Source: ZLKRG08 sp964565165 (lineage in GTDB: Bacteria; Actinomycetota; Actinomycetes; Nanopelagicales; Nanopelagicaceae). From it: DNA of 10,589 bases. Location: assembly GCA_964565165.1 (NCBI GenBank), contig CAZMDJ010000040.1, positions 1 to 10,589 on the forward strand, written 5' to 3'. The position numbers and the translations under genes were made by a program. This document shows, in pieces, positions 1-8,320 of the stretch. The notes beneath the pieces were generated by a model. That model saw only the letters and a program-made list of their open reading frames with translations. It was not told the DNA's origin and did not search any database. Numbering within the stretch: the stretch's first letter is position 1; every line of letters begins with the position of its first letter.

Positions 1-91
1 AAACCACGAATGCATTGCGACGAACTACAACTCCAACCGCACCGATAGTGAAGAGCATTGATGCGACGTAAAGATAATTATTCGTATTGAT
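1..91 (-). CDS. nuoK: NADH-quinone oxidoreductase subunit K, N-terminal part (runs off left edge)
   Basis: Membrane subunit of the complex I proton-pumping arm (the MrpC/NuoK family). Only about 30 codons are in the window. Read directly after the nuoJ stop, they give INTNNYLYVASMLFTIGAVG followed by a VVVRRNAFVV stretch. This matches the usual NuoK start (MNPTNYLYxASxLFTIGAxGVLxRRNAI) from its first residue, and contains most of the first transmembrane helix. The oddity is the start codon: the position that aligns with the family's Met is ATC (91-89). It directly abuts the nuoJ TAA, and an AGGAG lies 6 nt upstream. The first ordinary start codon in frame is ATG at 58-56, which would remove 11 conserved residues and part of helix 1. 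I therefore place the start at the ATC, as either a rare AUC start or a base error. The gene is the next one in the operon after nuoJ. Family assignment is secure; the start is uncertain. Confidence 0.85.
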   Translation of the reverse strand, partial: MNTNNYLYVASMLFTIGAVGVVVRRNAFVV

Positions 92-892
92 TTAGAGCTC
101 CTCTCCTTCCGGATTGGCAATTTCTTTGAGTGAGTACTCGCGCGGATCACGGATGCTGCCTCGAGCTTTCAAAGTGTCATTGATTGATTCAACTGCAGGT
201 GAACCATCTGGAAGTAACGCAGGAACATCAACGCCGTTATAACGTGCGAAGACACCTGGCGCTGGCTTACCAGCTGCATCGCCAAGGCTCTCGCCACGGA
301 AACGACGCACTGCAAGTTCACGTTGTGTAGCGCGAGGAATTACGCGCTGGCTATGTGCCAAGACCATTGCACCAAGCGCTGCAGTAATCAGTAGCGCTGA
401 TACAACTTCAAAGGCCCATACATAAGTTGAGAAGAGTTTGTATGCAATTGCTTGGACGTTGCCATCTGCATTTGCACCCTGTAAACCATTTGCTGGGAAT
501 CCGAATGTTGCTTTTCCGATTAGAAGAATAAGTAGCAGACCAATTCCAAGTGAGGCAGTGACCGCTGTAAAACGTACTCCCTTAATGGTTTCGACCAATG
601 ATTCCTTCGAATCAACGCCAACCAACATCAGGATGAATAGGAAGAGCATCATGACCGCACCGGTGTAAACCACGATCTGCACAATTCCGAGGAATGGCGC
701 ATCCTGTGCGATGTAGAAGAAAGCCAAGCTGAGCATTACATATGCCATCAAGATTGCTGAGTGAACAGCTTTCTTAACAAGCAACATGCCAAGCGCTGCT
801 GCAATTGCAAGAGGCGCCATGATGTAAAACTGAACTGCTTCTGGAGTTCCGGTATTACCCAAATCCTCAGAGAGCTTTAGCAACATTTGCAT
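92..892 (-). CDS. nuoJ: NADH-quinone oxidoreductase subunit J
   Basis: Membrane subunit of complex I, packed between NuoA, NuoK and NuoH at the root of the proton-pumping arm. The 266 aa show the NuoJ pattern: five hydrophobic segments at about residues 23-39, 44-62, 68-91, 108-126 and 155-179. The third carries the conserved GIVQIVVYTGAVMMLFLF-type sequence, the helix that has a pi-bulge and rotates during turnover in solved structures. After residue 180 comes a charged, hydrophilic tail of about 85 aa (rich in R, E, P and G), much longer than in E. coli NuoJ but in line with long actinobacterial versions; it is probably cytoplasmic. The ATG overlaps the nuoI stop by one base (TAATG), with AGGAGG at 905-900, 7 nt upstream, so this start is well supported. 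A second ATG two codons later is less well spaced. The stop directly abuts nuoK. Confidence 0.96.
   Translation of the reverse strand: MQMLLKLSEDLGNTGTPEAVQFYIMAPLAIAAALGMLLVKKAVHSAILMAYVMLSLAFFYIAQDAPFLGIVQIVVYTGAVMMLFLFILMLVGVDSKESLVETIKGVRFTAVTASLGIGLLLILLIGKATFGFPANGLQGANADGNVQAIAYKLFSTYVWAFEVVSALLITAALGAMVLAHSQRVIPRATQRELAVRRFRGESLGDAAGKPAPGVFARYNGVDVPALLPDGSPAVESINDTLKARGSIRDPREYSLKEIANPEGEEL
98..110 (-). promoter_or_regulatory. Strong Shine-Dalgarno region of nuoK
   Basis: On the minus strand this reads GGAAGGAGAGGAG, inside the last codons of nuoJ. It contains two Shine-Dalgarno cores: AAGGAG (108-103) and AGGAG (102-98). The second is 6 nt before the ATC at 91-89, normal initiation spacing, and is about 39 nt from the ATG at 58-56, far too distant. 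It therefore supports initiation at the ATC position rather than at the downstream ATG. Confidence 0.7.
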
Positions 893-1491
893 TACTTCGC
901 CTCCTGTGATGGATGCGCTTCAGTAACTTTGCCCTTGTAGTAATCGCCTTCATCGGTACCTGGATACATTGCGTGTGGAGGCTGCAACATTCCGTTACGA
1001 AGTGGCGCTAACAAATCATCCTTTTCGAAGATCAACTGATCACGTGTGCGATCCGCTAATTCGTACTCGTTAGTCATTGTTAGTGCACGTGTTGGGCAAG
1101 CTTCGATGCAAAGTCCGCAGAAGATGCAACGAAGATAGTTGATTTGATAAACCTTGCCGTAACGCTCTCCTGGTGAGAAGCGTTCTGCATCAGTGTTATC
1201 TGCACCTTCAACGTAAATCGCATCTGCAGGACATGCCCACGCACATAGTTCGCAACCAACACATTTCTCTAAACCATCTGGATGGCGATTAAGTTGGTGG
1301 CGACCATGGAAACGTTCTTGTGTTGGTTCTTTAACTTCAGGATATTCAACGGTGATCTGTGGTCGACCGACGTTGCGAAGTGTTACCCAGAAACCTTTAG
1401 CCTGTTCGAAGAATGAACCTTCGCGAGCAGGTGCAACAGGAGCTGTTGAAACCTTCTCAAGTGCGTTCTTCTGCGGTTCTAATTCAGACAT
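892..1491 (-). CDS. nuoI: NADH-quinone oxidoreductase subunit I (two 4Fe-4S clusters)
   Basis: Ferredoxin-like subunit of the complex I connecting arm. It passes electrons through clusters N6a and N6b to N2 in NuoB. The 199 aa contain two complete 4Fe-4S motifs: CVGCELCAWACP with Cys77, 80, 83 and 87, and CIFCGLCIEACP with Cys122, 125, 128 and 132. As usual in this fold, the last Cys of each motif should ligate the other cluster. The N-terminal ~30 residues are poorly conserved and hydrophilic. The segment around residues 28-45 (FFEQAKGFWVTLRNVG) is the amphipathic part that lies against the membrane subunits. The C-terminal ~40 residues (PPHAMYPGTDEGDYY) are of actinobacterial type. The start is ATG, overlapping the nuoH stop by one base, with GGAGGG 6 nt upstream. 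All eight ligands are present, so it looks functional. Confidence 0.97.
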   Translation of the reverse strand: MSELEPQKNALEKVSTAPVAPAREGSFFEQAKGFWVTLRNVGRPQITVEYPEVKEPTQERFHGRHQLNRHPDGLEKCVGCELCAWACPADAIYVEGADNTDAERFSPGERYGKVYQINYLRCIFCGLCIEACPTRALTMTNEYELADRTRDQLIFEKDDLLAPLRNGMLQPPHAMYPGTDEGDYYKGKVTEAHPSQEAK

Positions 1492-2702
1492 TAGCGACCC
1501 TCCGGCATCTTAGGAACAGGAAACGATGGAGCCGGAACATCAAATACCGGTTCGATCTTCGCCTCTTGTTTTGCTTTATCCCATAGTGAGCTCAGGCCCA
1601 TTACAAGTAATACAACTCCGCCAGCAAAGGCTGCAACTACAGCCTTAGGCGCACCTTGTGCAGATAGCGCACGGAGAGTTGCTACAACGATGATCCAAAT
1701 TAATGAAGATGGAATCAAAATCTTCCAACCAAACTTCATGAACTGGTCGTAACGAATACGTGGAAGTGTTGCACGTACCCATACGAAAATATTGAAGAAG
1801 AAGCAGACCTTGGCAAAGAACCAGACCATGCCAAACCATCCGCCCAACCAGCTTTCAGTAAATCCAAGTCCTGGAAGTGCATGGTAACCACCGAAGAACA
1901 AGGTGGTTGCTAGTGCAGAAACTGTTGCAATGTTGATGTATTCGCCTAAGAAGAAGAGTGCGAACTTAAGTGATGAGTATTCGGTATGGAATCCACCAAC
2001 AAGTTCACCTTCAGCTTCAGCTAAGTCGAATGGTGCGCGGTTTGTTTCGCCGATCATTGAAATTAAATAAATAACAAATGATGGGAAGAGCACTACAACG
2101 TTCCACCACTTATTCTGCGCAGCGACAATGTCACCTGTTGACATTGAACCTGAGTAGATGAAGACCGCAACAAGTGAGAGACCCATTGCAACTTCGTAAG
2201 AGATAACTTGAGCGCTTGAACGAAGTCCACCAAGTAGTGGATAGGTAGATCCTGAAGACCAACCTGCAAGAACGATTCCGTAAACACCGACAGATGCAAC
2301 CGCTAATACATAAAGTACGCCGATTGGAAGATCTGTCATCTGCATTGCAGTGGTCTTACCGAAAAGTTTTACCTCGCCTGTCATTGGCATGATTGCAAAT
2401 GACATAAAGCATGTTGATGCGCTGATGATCGGCGCAAGGATAAAGACAACTTTGTCGGCAGCCTTTGGAAGTAGATCTTCCTTAAGCGCCAACTTAATTC
2501 CGTCTGCAAGTGATTGCAGCAAACCTTGTGGGCCAGTTCGGTTAGGCCCTGGGCGTTCCTGCATAAAACCGATAAAACGGCGCTCCCACCAGATAGCAAG
2601 AAGTGTGAAAACAACTAGAACTACGAAGGTTAATAGCGCTTTTACTGCGATTAACCAGCCTGGATCTCCAGCGATTAGTTGTGCATTAGTTACTGAATTC
2701 AT
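1491..2702 (-). CDS. nuoH: NADH-quinone oxidoreductase subunit H
   Basis: Membrane subunit that joins the two arms of complex I and forms much of the quinone-entry tunnel and the first part of the proton-coupling path. Signature sequences are present: ERPGPNRTGPQG at residues 49-60, followed by a DGIKLALKED segment to about residue 76, and the acidic loop RAPFDLAEAEGELVGGFHTE at 222-241. These loops line the quinone chamber. Hydrophobic segments fall near 15-38, 85-104, 125-147, 168-184, 200-218, 246-270, 288-310, 326-344 and 353-374. The last of these and the proline-rich tail (residues 380-403) extend beyond the roughly 325 aa of E. coli NuoH, consistent with the ~400 aa actinobacterial form. 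The ATG shares ATGA with the nuoG stop. The ribosome site is weak (GGTGGTG shortly upstream), so translation may depend on coupling to nuoG. Confidence 0.97.
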   Translation of the reverse strand: MNSVTNAQLIAGDPGWLIAVKALLTFVVLVVFTLLAIWWERRFIGFMQERPGPNRTGPQGLLQSLADGIKLALKEDLLPKAADKVVFILAPIISASTCFMSFAIMPMTGEVKLFGKTTAMQMTDLPIGVLYVLAVASVGVYGIVLAGWSSGSTYPLLGGLRSSAQVISYEVAMGLSLVAVFIYSGSMSTGDIVAAQNKWWNVVVLFPSFVIYLISMIGETNRAPFDLAEAEGELVGGFHTEYSSLKFALFFLGEYINIATVSALATTLFFGGYHALPGLGFTESWLGGWFGMVWFFAKVCFFFNIFVWVRATLPRIRYDQFMKFGWKILIPSSLIWIIVVATLRALSAQGAPKAVVAAFAGGVVLLVMGLSSLWDKAKQEAKIEPVFDVPAPSFPVPKMPEGR

Positions 2703-5068
2703 GCCTTCACCACCGTTACTACTGAATTAGATGCAACGCCTAAGGTGCGAAGCAACTCAGATCCTGCAGAGTTACGCGGCGCCCAAACTGCATCGTCATG
2801 AATTGCTTCAATTAATACTGGAAGCACAACTGCGCCATTGTTATTTGAGATCTTTACCAATTGGCCATCTGTTACACCAAGTGCGCTTGCGCGCTTTGGA
2901 GAGATAACTGCAACTGTCTTACGAGCAGTGCCTGCAAGATTTGCTTCACCTTCTTGAAGTGAACCGTTATCAAGTAGTCGACGCCATGAAGTAAGAATTG
3001 CTTGATCACCAGATACTGAAAGTGCAGGTGCAGCGCTCATGCCACCGAACTCTGCCTTTGCGCCATCCCATGAACCGATTGAATTAAGTTCTGCAGCTGC
3101 ACTTGCAACTGTTGAGATTCCGATCTTGCGACCAATTTGATCTGCAAGCACAGAGAGAATACGAAGATCGCTACGTTGCAATGAATCTTCAACTGCCATT
3201 TCAAAGTTGCGACCGCGACCTTCCCAGTTAAGGAATGTTCCGCTCTTCTCTGCAACTGCAGCGATTGGAAGCACAACGTTTGCGCGATCTGTTACTGCTG
3301 ATGGACGCATCTCAAGTGAAACTACGAATGCGCTCTTTAGTGCATCTAGCGCTACAGAAGAATTAGAACCATCAAGTGGATCTACACCGCCAACTAGTAG
3401 CGCTTTAATTTCACCGCTAGCTGCTGCTGCATAAATTTCATCTGTTGAAAGTCCGCGCTCTTCTGGAAGACCGTGCACTCCCCACGCTGCTGCAACATCT
3501 ACACGAGCTGCTGCATCTGAAACTAAGCGACCGCCAGGAAGAAGATTTCCGATTGCGCCAGCTTCGATCGCGCCACGTTCGCCTGCGCGACGTGGAATCC
3601 AAGCAAGTTTCGCATTGCTACGTGAAGCTAAGCCCGCTACTGCGCTTAATAAACCAGGGGTTTCTGCAGCGCGTTCGCCCACAAGAATCACTGATTTTTC
3701 AGTCAAAGTAAGTCCTGCAAGGCCAGAAACTTCGTTACCAGGTGCAACGCAGATGAAGTTTGATTTCAACTTCTCGTTGCCGATTGAAAGCTTCGATGCA
3801 ACTGCATGAACTTTCAAGCCCTTCTTACGAGTTGCCTTATTCAAACGTAGGAAGACGATTGGTGATTCTTCTTCTGGTTCGAATGAAACAAGTAGTACTT
3901 GATCAGCTGAATCAATATCGCGATATGTAGTCTGGTTACCGATTACATTGCTTGCAAAGAATGCGCGCTCTTCGTCTGTTGCAACGCGTGAGCGGAAGTC
4001 AATGTCATTTGTACCAAGAGTTACGCGAGCAAACTTTGCATAACCGTATGCATCTTCAACAGTTGCACGGCCGCCAACAAGAACCGCAGCGCGACCTGCT
4101 GTTAGACCTGCAGCTGCTGCTTCAAGAGCCTCTGGCCATGAAGCTGGAACAAGTTCTCCCGCAGCGTTACGTACTAGTGGAGATGTGATGCGATCTTGCG
4201 CTGTTACATATTTAAATGCCCAACGACCCTTATCGCAGTTCCACTCATCGTTAACTGATGGATCTTCTCCGGCTAAACGACGTAGTGTTTTGCCGCGACG
4301 TACATCTGTACGCATATCGCAACCTGATGCGCAATGTTCGCAAGCAGATGGAGTTGAAACTAAATCAAATGGACGTGCGCGGAAACGATAAGTCGCACCA
4401 GTTAACGCACCTACTGGACAGATCTGAACAGTATTTCCAGAGAAATAAGATTCAAATGGCTGCTCTTCGTAGATACCAACTTGTTGCAATGCGCCGCGTT
4501 GGTTAAGAGTAATGAAACGATCGCCAGCAACTTGATCAGCAAAGCGTGTGCAACGTGCACAGAGAACGCAACGTTCGCGATCTAATAAAACTTGTGATGA
4601 GATGTTGATTGGCTTTTCAAATGTGCGCTTGTAACCTGTAAAACGTGACTCTGGATTTCCATTAGCCATCGCTTGGTTTTGTAGCGGACATTCGCCACCC
4701 TTGTCGCAAACTGGGCAATCAAGTGGGTGATTTACCAGTAAAAACTCCATGATTCCCTTCTGTGCTTTATCAGCAACAGGAGAGGTCAATTGAGTATTTA
4801 CGATCATTCCTGGTTCGACAGGAATGGTGCAAGAAGCTTGTGGCTTAGGGAATTTACGTCCGTTGATTTCGATATCAACTAAACACTGACGGCAAGCGCC
4901 AACTGGATCAAGAAGTGGATGGTCGCAGAAACGTGGAATCTGAATTCCGAGTTTTTCAGCAGCGCGAATTACCAGAGTTCCCTTTGGTACTGAAACTTCA
5001 AAACCGTCGATAACGACAGCAATCATTTCAACAGCCTCTACTGCAGGTTTTTCAGCTTGTGTGGTCAT
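2699..5068 (-). CDS. nuoG: NADH-quinone oxidoreductase subunit G (Fe-S clusters N1b, N3, N4, N7)
   Basis: Largest peripheral subunit. It carries electrons from the NuoF flavin side towards NuoI. In the 789 aa, a 2Fe-2S ferredoxin domain (about residues 15-95) has Cys48, 59, 62 and 80 (cluster N1b). Next come His114, Cys118, 121 and 127 (N3, with one His ligand), and Cys167, 170, 173 and 217 (N4). A further set, Cys243, 246, 250 and 278 (CEHCASGC plus NCDKGRW), would bind the extra cluster N7, which many bacteria keep and mitochondria lack. Residues ~290-650 are a molybdopterin-oxidoreductase-like domain, and ~690-789 resemble the molybdopterin dinucleotide-binding fold. In complex I this part is structural and holds no cofactor, and it is Ala/Ser-rich and less conserved here. 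The ATG overlaps the nuoF stop (ATGA); only a G-run lies upstream, so coupling to nuoF is likely. Confidence 0.97.
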   Translation of the reverse strand: MTTQAEKPAVEAVEMIAVVIDGFEVSVPKGTLVIRAAEKLGIQIPRFCDHPLLDPVGACRQCLVDIEINGRKFPKPQASCTIPVEPGMIVNTQLTSPVADKAQKGIMEFLLVNHPLDCPVCDKGGECPLQNQAMANGNPESRFTGYKRTFEKPINISSQVLLDRERCVLCARCTRFADQVAGDRFITLNQRGALQQVGIYEEQPFESYFSGNTVQICPVGALTGATYRFRARPFDLVSTPSACEHCASGCDMRTDVRRGKTLRRLAGEDPSVNDEWNCDKGRWAFKYVTAQDRITSPLVRNAAGELVPASWPEALEAAAAGLTAGRAAVLVGGRATVEDAYGYAKFARVTLGTNDIDFRSRVATDEERAFFASNVIGNQTTYRDIDSADQVLLVSFEPEEESPIVFLRLNKATRKKGLKVHAVASKLSIGNEKLKSNFICVAPGNEVSGLAGLTLTEKSVILVGERAAETPGLLSAVAGLASRSNAKLAWIPRRAGERGAIEAGAIGNLLPGGRLVSDAAARVDVAAAWGVHGLPEERGLSTDEIYAAAASGEIKALLVGGVDPLDGSNSSVALDALKSAFVVSLEMRPSAVTDRANVVLPIAAVAEKSGTFLNWEGRGRNFEMAVEDSLQRSDLRILSVLADQIGRKIGISTVASAAAELNSIGSWDGAKAEFGGMSAAPALSVSGDQAILTSWRRLLDNGSLQEGEANLAGTARKTVAVISPKRASALGVTDGQLVKISNNNGAVVLPVLIEAIHDDAVWAPRNSAGSELLRTLGVASNSVVTVVKA

Positions 5069-6360
5069 GCCTGTGCCCCCGCGAATAGTGTTGATGCCAC
5101 TGAATCAAATGGGCATCCCTTATTTGTAATGTGCGCGATGTATTCATCACGGAAATACTTAAGTGAAGATGAAACTGGTGAAACCGCACCATCTGCAAGT
5201 GCGCAGAATGAGCGACCAAGAATGTTGTCGCAAAGATCTAACAATTTATCTAGATCCGCTTCAGTTGCTTTACCTGTTTCGATGTCCTTCATTGCTTGTA
5301 CTAACCACCAAGTACCTTCACGGCAAGGTGTGCACTTTCCGCAAGATTCGTGTTTGTAGAACTCAACCCAACGAAGTACTGCACGTACAACGCAAGTTGT
5401 CTCATCAAAAATCTGAAGCGCTTTTGTACCAAGCATTGAACCTGCTGCACCAACGCCTTCGTAATCCAAAGGAACATCTAAATGTTCTTCGGTGAACATT
5501 GGGGTTGATGAACCACCAGGTGTCCAGAACTTCAACTTATGTCCAGCGCGCATTCCGCCTGACATATCTAGAAGTTGGCGCAAAGTAATTCCAAGTGGAG
5601 CTTCAAACTGTCCTGGATTAGCAACGTGTCCAGATAGAGAGTAAAGAGTCATGCCCTTTGACTTCTCAGTTCCGAATTGCTGATACCAATCTGCGCCATT
5701 TGCCACAATTGCTGGAACCGATGCGATTGATTCGACGTTATTTACAACGGTCGGACGCGCATAAAGGCCGGCAATAGCTGGGAATGGAGGGCGTAGACGT
5801 GGTTGTCCACGGAAGCCTTCGAGTGAATCTAGAAGCGCAGTTTCTTCGCCGCAGATATATGCACCTGCACCGATATGAAGCGTTAGTTCTAGATCAACAC
5901 CGGTTCCAAAAATATTCTTTCCGAGGTAACCAGCTTTATATGCATCTGCAATTGCTGCATTAACGCGACGTGCAACGTGTGCAACTTCGCCGCGAAGATA
6001 AACGAATGCATGCTTTGCGCGAATTGCATATGAAGCGATGATCATTCCTTCAATAAGAACGTGTGGGTTTGCCATAAGAAGTGGCATGTCCTTACAAGTT
6101 CCTGGTTCAGATTCGTCAGCATTAACAACTAAGTAATGTTCTTTGCCATCGTTCTGTGGAATGAATCCCCACTTCATACCGGTTGGGAAGCCTGCGCCAC
6201 CACGACCGCGAAGTCCTGAATCTTTAATTAATTGGATAACTGCATCAGCATCCATTGCAAGCGCTTTCTTTGCAGCGTCATAACCGCCGTGGCGCTTGTA
6301 ACCATCAATTGTGAATGAATCTTTCTCATCCCAATATGCACTAAGAACTGGCTTTAACAT
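5065..6360 (-). CDS. nuoF: NADH-quinone oxidoreductase subunit F (NADH/FMN site)
   Basis: Flavoprotein at the tip of complex I. It oxidises NADH, holds FMN and passes electrons to cluster N3. The 431 aa are the usual length. The glycine-rich nucleotide-binding motif GLRGRGGAGFPTG is at residues 49-61, with an NADESEPGTCKD segment at 80-91. The second glycine-rich motif GAGAYICGEETALLDSLEG is at 164-182. The N3 ligands are Cys340, 343 and 346 (ESCGKCTPCREGT) plus Cys386 (GRSFCALADG). The start is ATG, sharing one base with the nuoE stop. AAGGAGG at 6374-6368 lies 7 nt upstream, the best-matched ribosome site in the window. It works with NuoE and NuoG, encoded on either side. The C-terminal ~20 residues after CPF are unremarkable. 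No defects seen. Confidence 0.98.
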   Translation of the reverse strand: MLKPVLSAYWDEKDSFTIDGYKRHGGYDAAKKALAMDADAVIQLIKDSGLRGRGGAGFPTGMKWGFIPQNDGKEHYLVVNADESEPGTCKDMPLLMANPHVLIEGMIIASYAIRAKHAFVYLRGEVAHVARRVNAAIADAYKAGYLGKNIFGTGVDLELTLHIGAGAYICGEETALLDSLEGFRGQPRLRPPFPAIAGLYARPTVVNNVESIASVPAIVANGADWYQQFGTEKSKGMTLYSLSGHVANPGQFEAPLGITLRQLLDMSGGMRAGHKLKFWTPGGSSTPMFTEEHLDVPLDYEGVGAAGSMLGTKALQIFDETTCVVRAVLRWVEFYKHESCGKCTPCREGTWWLVQAMKDIETGKATEADLDKLLDLCDNILGRSFCALADGAVSPVSSSLKYFRDEYIAHITNKGCPFDSVASTLFAGAQA

Positions 6361-6983
6361 TATTTGCCCTCCTTAGATAACTTCAATCCAAGTAGTGATG
6401 CATCACCAGCAGAAACGCCTTCGTTTGCAAGGCCATCATCAAGTCCTGCAAGAACGCGTGAGTTCTCTTTGAATGTTGGAAGCTTGCTTGGACCACGTGT
6501 TGGTGCTGGAGGATTTCCGTTACGTGCACCATCAACCAAATCTTTGGTCTTCTGTGGTGTCATGTTGTCGTAGAACTCCCAGTTAGCCATTACCACTGGT
6601 GCGTAATCGCAAGCTGCGTTGCACTCAATGCGTTCTAACGAAACTTTTCCATCAGCGGTAACTTCGTGGTTACCGATTCCAAGATGTTCTGAAACGCTCT
6701 CCCAGATTGCGTCGCCACCCATAACTGCACAAAGAGTGTTGATACATACGCCAACGTGATATTCGCCAGCTGGATGCTTTAAATACTGGGTATAGAAGGT
6801 AGAAACAGCGGTAACTTCAGCGGTTTCGATCTCTAACTTCTGTGAAATTAGTTCGATACCTTCATTAGTTACATAACCCGCCTTTGATTGCACGAAGTGC
6901 AATAAAGGCATGATTGCAGAGCGCTTACGTGGATAACGAGAAATTATCGAATCAATTACTGCTAGATCTTGTTCGTTAAACAT
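6360..6983 (-). CDS. nuoE: NADH-quinone oxidoreductase subunit E (2Fe-2S)
   Basis: Thioredoxin-like 2Fe-2S subunit paired with NuoF. It carries cluster N1a, close to the flavin. The four ligands follow the family spacing: Cys80 and Cys85 (VCINTLC), then Cys121 and Cys125 (ECNAACDYAPVV). The N-terminal helical bundle (about residues 1-65, ending VSTFYTQY) is typical of the 24-kDa family. At 207 aa it is longer than E. coli NuoE (about 166 aa). The excess is a C-terminal tail from about residue 155 (PPAPTRGPSK onwards), low in complexity and probably extended, as is common in actinobacterial NuoE. The ATG overlaps the nuoD stop by one base. GGAGGT at 7000-6995 lies 11 nt upstream. Gene order D-E-F is as usual. 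Confidence 0.97.
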   Translation of the reverse strand: MFNEQDLAVIDSIISRYPRKRSAIMPLLHFVQSKAGYVTNEGIELISQKLEIETAEVTAVSTFYTQYLKHPAGEYHVGVCINTLCAVMGGDAIWESVSEHLGIGNHEVTADGKVSLERIECNAACDYAPVVMANWEFYDNMTPQKTKDLVDGARNGNPPAPTRGPSKLPTFKENSRVLAGLDDGLANEGVSAGDASLLGLKLSKEGK

Positions 6984-8320
6984 TAGCGATCAACACCTCC
7001 CATAACTGGATCGATTGATGCAACCGCACCGATGATGTCCGCGACCATTGAGCCTTCGCACATCGCTGATGTTGATTGCAGATTGTTAAATGATGGTTCG
7101 CGGAAGTGAACGCGATAAGGACGAGTGCCGCCATCTGAAACTACATAAGCGCCGAGTTCACCACGTGGTGATTCAACTGCTGCATATGCCTGTCCTGCTG
7201 GAACACGGAAACCTTCTGTAACTAACTTGAAATGGTGAATCAAAGATTCCATTGAAGTGCCCATGATTTCGCGGATATGGTTTAGTGAATTACCCATTCC
7301 ATCTGCACCGACTGCAAGTTGTGCTGGCCATGCAATCTTCTTATCTGCAACCATCACAGGTGCGCCTTCAAGTTTGTCTAACTTGTCGCAAGCCTGTTCG
7401 ATGATTCGAAGTGATTGTTCTAATTCATTTACACGAACCAAGAAACGACCATAAACATCTGCAGTATCTGCTGTTACAACATCGAAGTCGTAATTTTCGT
7501 AACCGCAATATGGTTGAACTTTACGAAGATCCCATGGAAGACCAGCTGAACGAAGTACTGGGCCAGTGATTCCAAGAGTTGTGCAACCTGCAAGATCTAA
7601 GTAACCGATTCCTTCGGTGCGCTTCATCCAGATTGTGTTACCAACTAGAAGATCTGAATTATCTTTTAGATGAATACGAAGATCTTTAACAAGATCACGA
7701 ACATATTGAACTGTTCCCGCTGGAAGATCCTGCTGTACTCCGCCTGGACGTACATAAGCCATATTCATGCGAAGACCGGTGATGCGTTCGAAAGTTGTAA
7801 GTACCTTTTCGCGCTCACGGAAAGCGTTAAACATAGGTGCCATCGCGCCTAATTCAAGGGCTCCGGTACCAAGGGCAACCATGTGTGATGAGATGCGATT
7901 AAGTTCCATCATCATCACTCGGATTACAGATGCGCGCTCTGGAACCTGATCTGTAATGTTTAGAAGCTTCTCAACGCCTAAGCAATACGCAGTTTCGTTA
8001 AATAGCGGAGCTAAATAATCCATGCGAGTTACGAAAGTAGTGCCCTGAGTCCAGGTGCGATATTCCGTATTCTTTTCGATACCTGTATGAAGGTAACCAA
8101 TACCGCAACGAACTTCAGAAACTGTTTCGCCTTCGAGTTCGAGAATCAAACGGAGCACACCGTGTGTTGATGGGTGCTGTGGACCCATGTTTACGACGAT
8201 CTTCTCGTCTTTCTGTGAACCGATTTCAGAAACTAAATCGCTCCAATCGCCACCAGTAACTGAGTAAACAGTTCCTTCGGTGGTTTCGCGTGATGACGCG
8301 TACGGATCAAAAGTTGTCAT
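6983..8320 (-). CDS. nuoD: NADH-quinone oxidoreductase subunit D (49-kDa, quinone site)
   Basis: With NuoB, this subunit forms the chamber where quinone takes up electrons from cluster N2. It is related to the large subunit of NiFe hydrogenases but lacks the metal-binding cysteines. The 445 aa carry NMGPQHPSTHGVLRL at residues 44-58. His53 and Tyr102 (MDYLAPLFNE) are in the positions of the quinone-head ligands His38 and Tyr87 of Thermus Nqo4. The C-terminal block VESPRGELGAYVVSDGG and the final MGGVDR are also family hallmarks. The first ~35 residues are variable. It is not fused to NuoC, unlike in E. coli. The start is ATG, sharing one base with the nuoC stop; GGAGGT at 8336-8331 lies 10 nt upstream. 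No missing key residue was seen. Confidence 0.98.
   Translation of the reverse strand: MTTFDPYASSRETTEGTVYSVTGGDWSDLVSEIGSQKDEKIVVNMGPQHPSTHGVLRLILELEGETVSEVRCGIGYLHTGIEKNTEYRTWTQGTTFVTRMDYLAPLFNETAYCLGVEKLLNITDQVPERASVIRVMMMELNRISSHMVALGTGALELGAMAPMFNAFREREKVLTTFERITGLRMNMAYVRPGGVQQDLPAGTVQYVRDLVKDLRIHLKDNSDLLVGNTIWMKRTEGIGYLDLAGCTTLGITGPVLRSAGLPWDLRKVQPYCGYENYDFDVVTADTADVYGRFLVRVNELEQSLRIIEQACDKLDKLEGAPVMVADKKIAWPAQLAVGADGMGNSLNHIREIMGTSMESLIHHFKLVTEGFRVPAGQAYAAVESPRGELGAYVVSDGGTRPYRVHFREPSFNNLQSTSAMCEGSMVADIIGAVASIDPVMGGVDR

Noticed and set aside
2350..2730. 126-aa open frame on the plus strand, opposite nuoG and nuoH
   Set aside because: It lies almost wholly antisense to the nuoH coding sequence, has no recognisable domain, and the opposite strand is a confident conserved gene. 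It is a by-product of codon bias.
2699..4200. Possible active molybdoenzyme (formate dehydrogenase-like) in the C-terminal half of the 789-aa protein
   Set aside because: The domain is weakly conserved and I see no catalytic Cys/Sec motif. It sits in a full nuo operon with all NuoG cluster ligands, so it is the structural NuoG domain.
5057..5495. Two plus-strand open frames (100 and 110 aa) opposite nuoF
   Set aside because: They overlap each other and the conserved nuoF C-terminus, with compositions typical of antisense shadows. There is no sign of independent coding.
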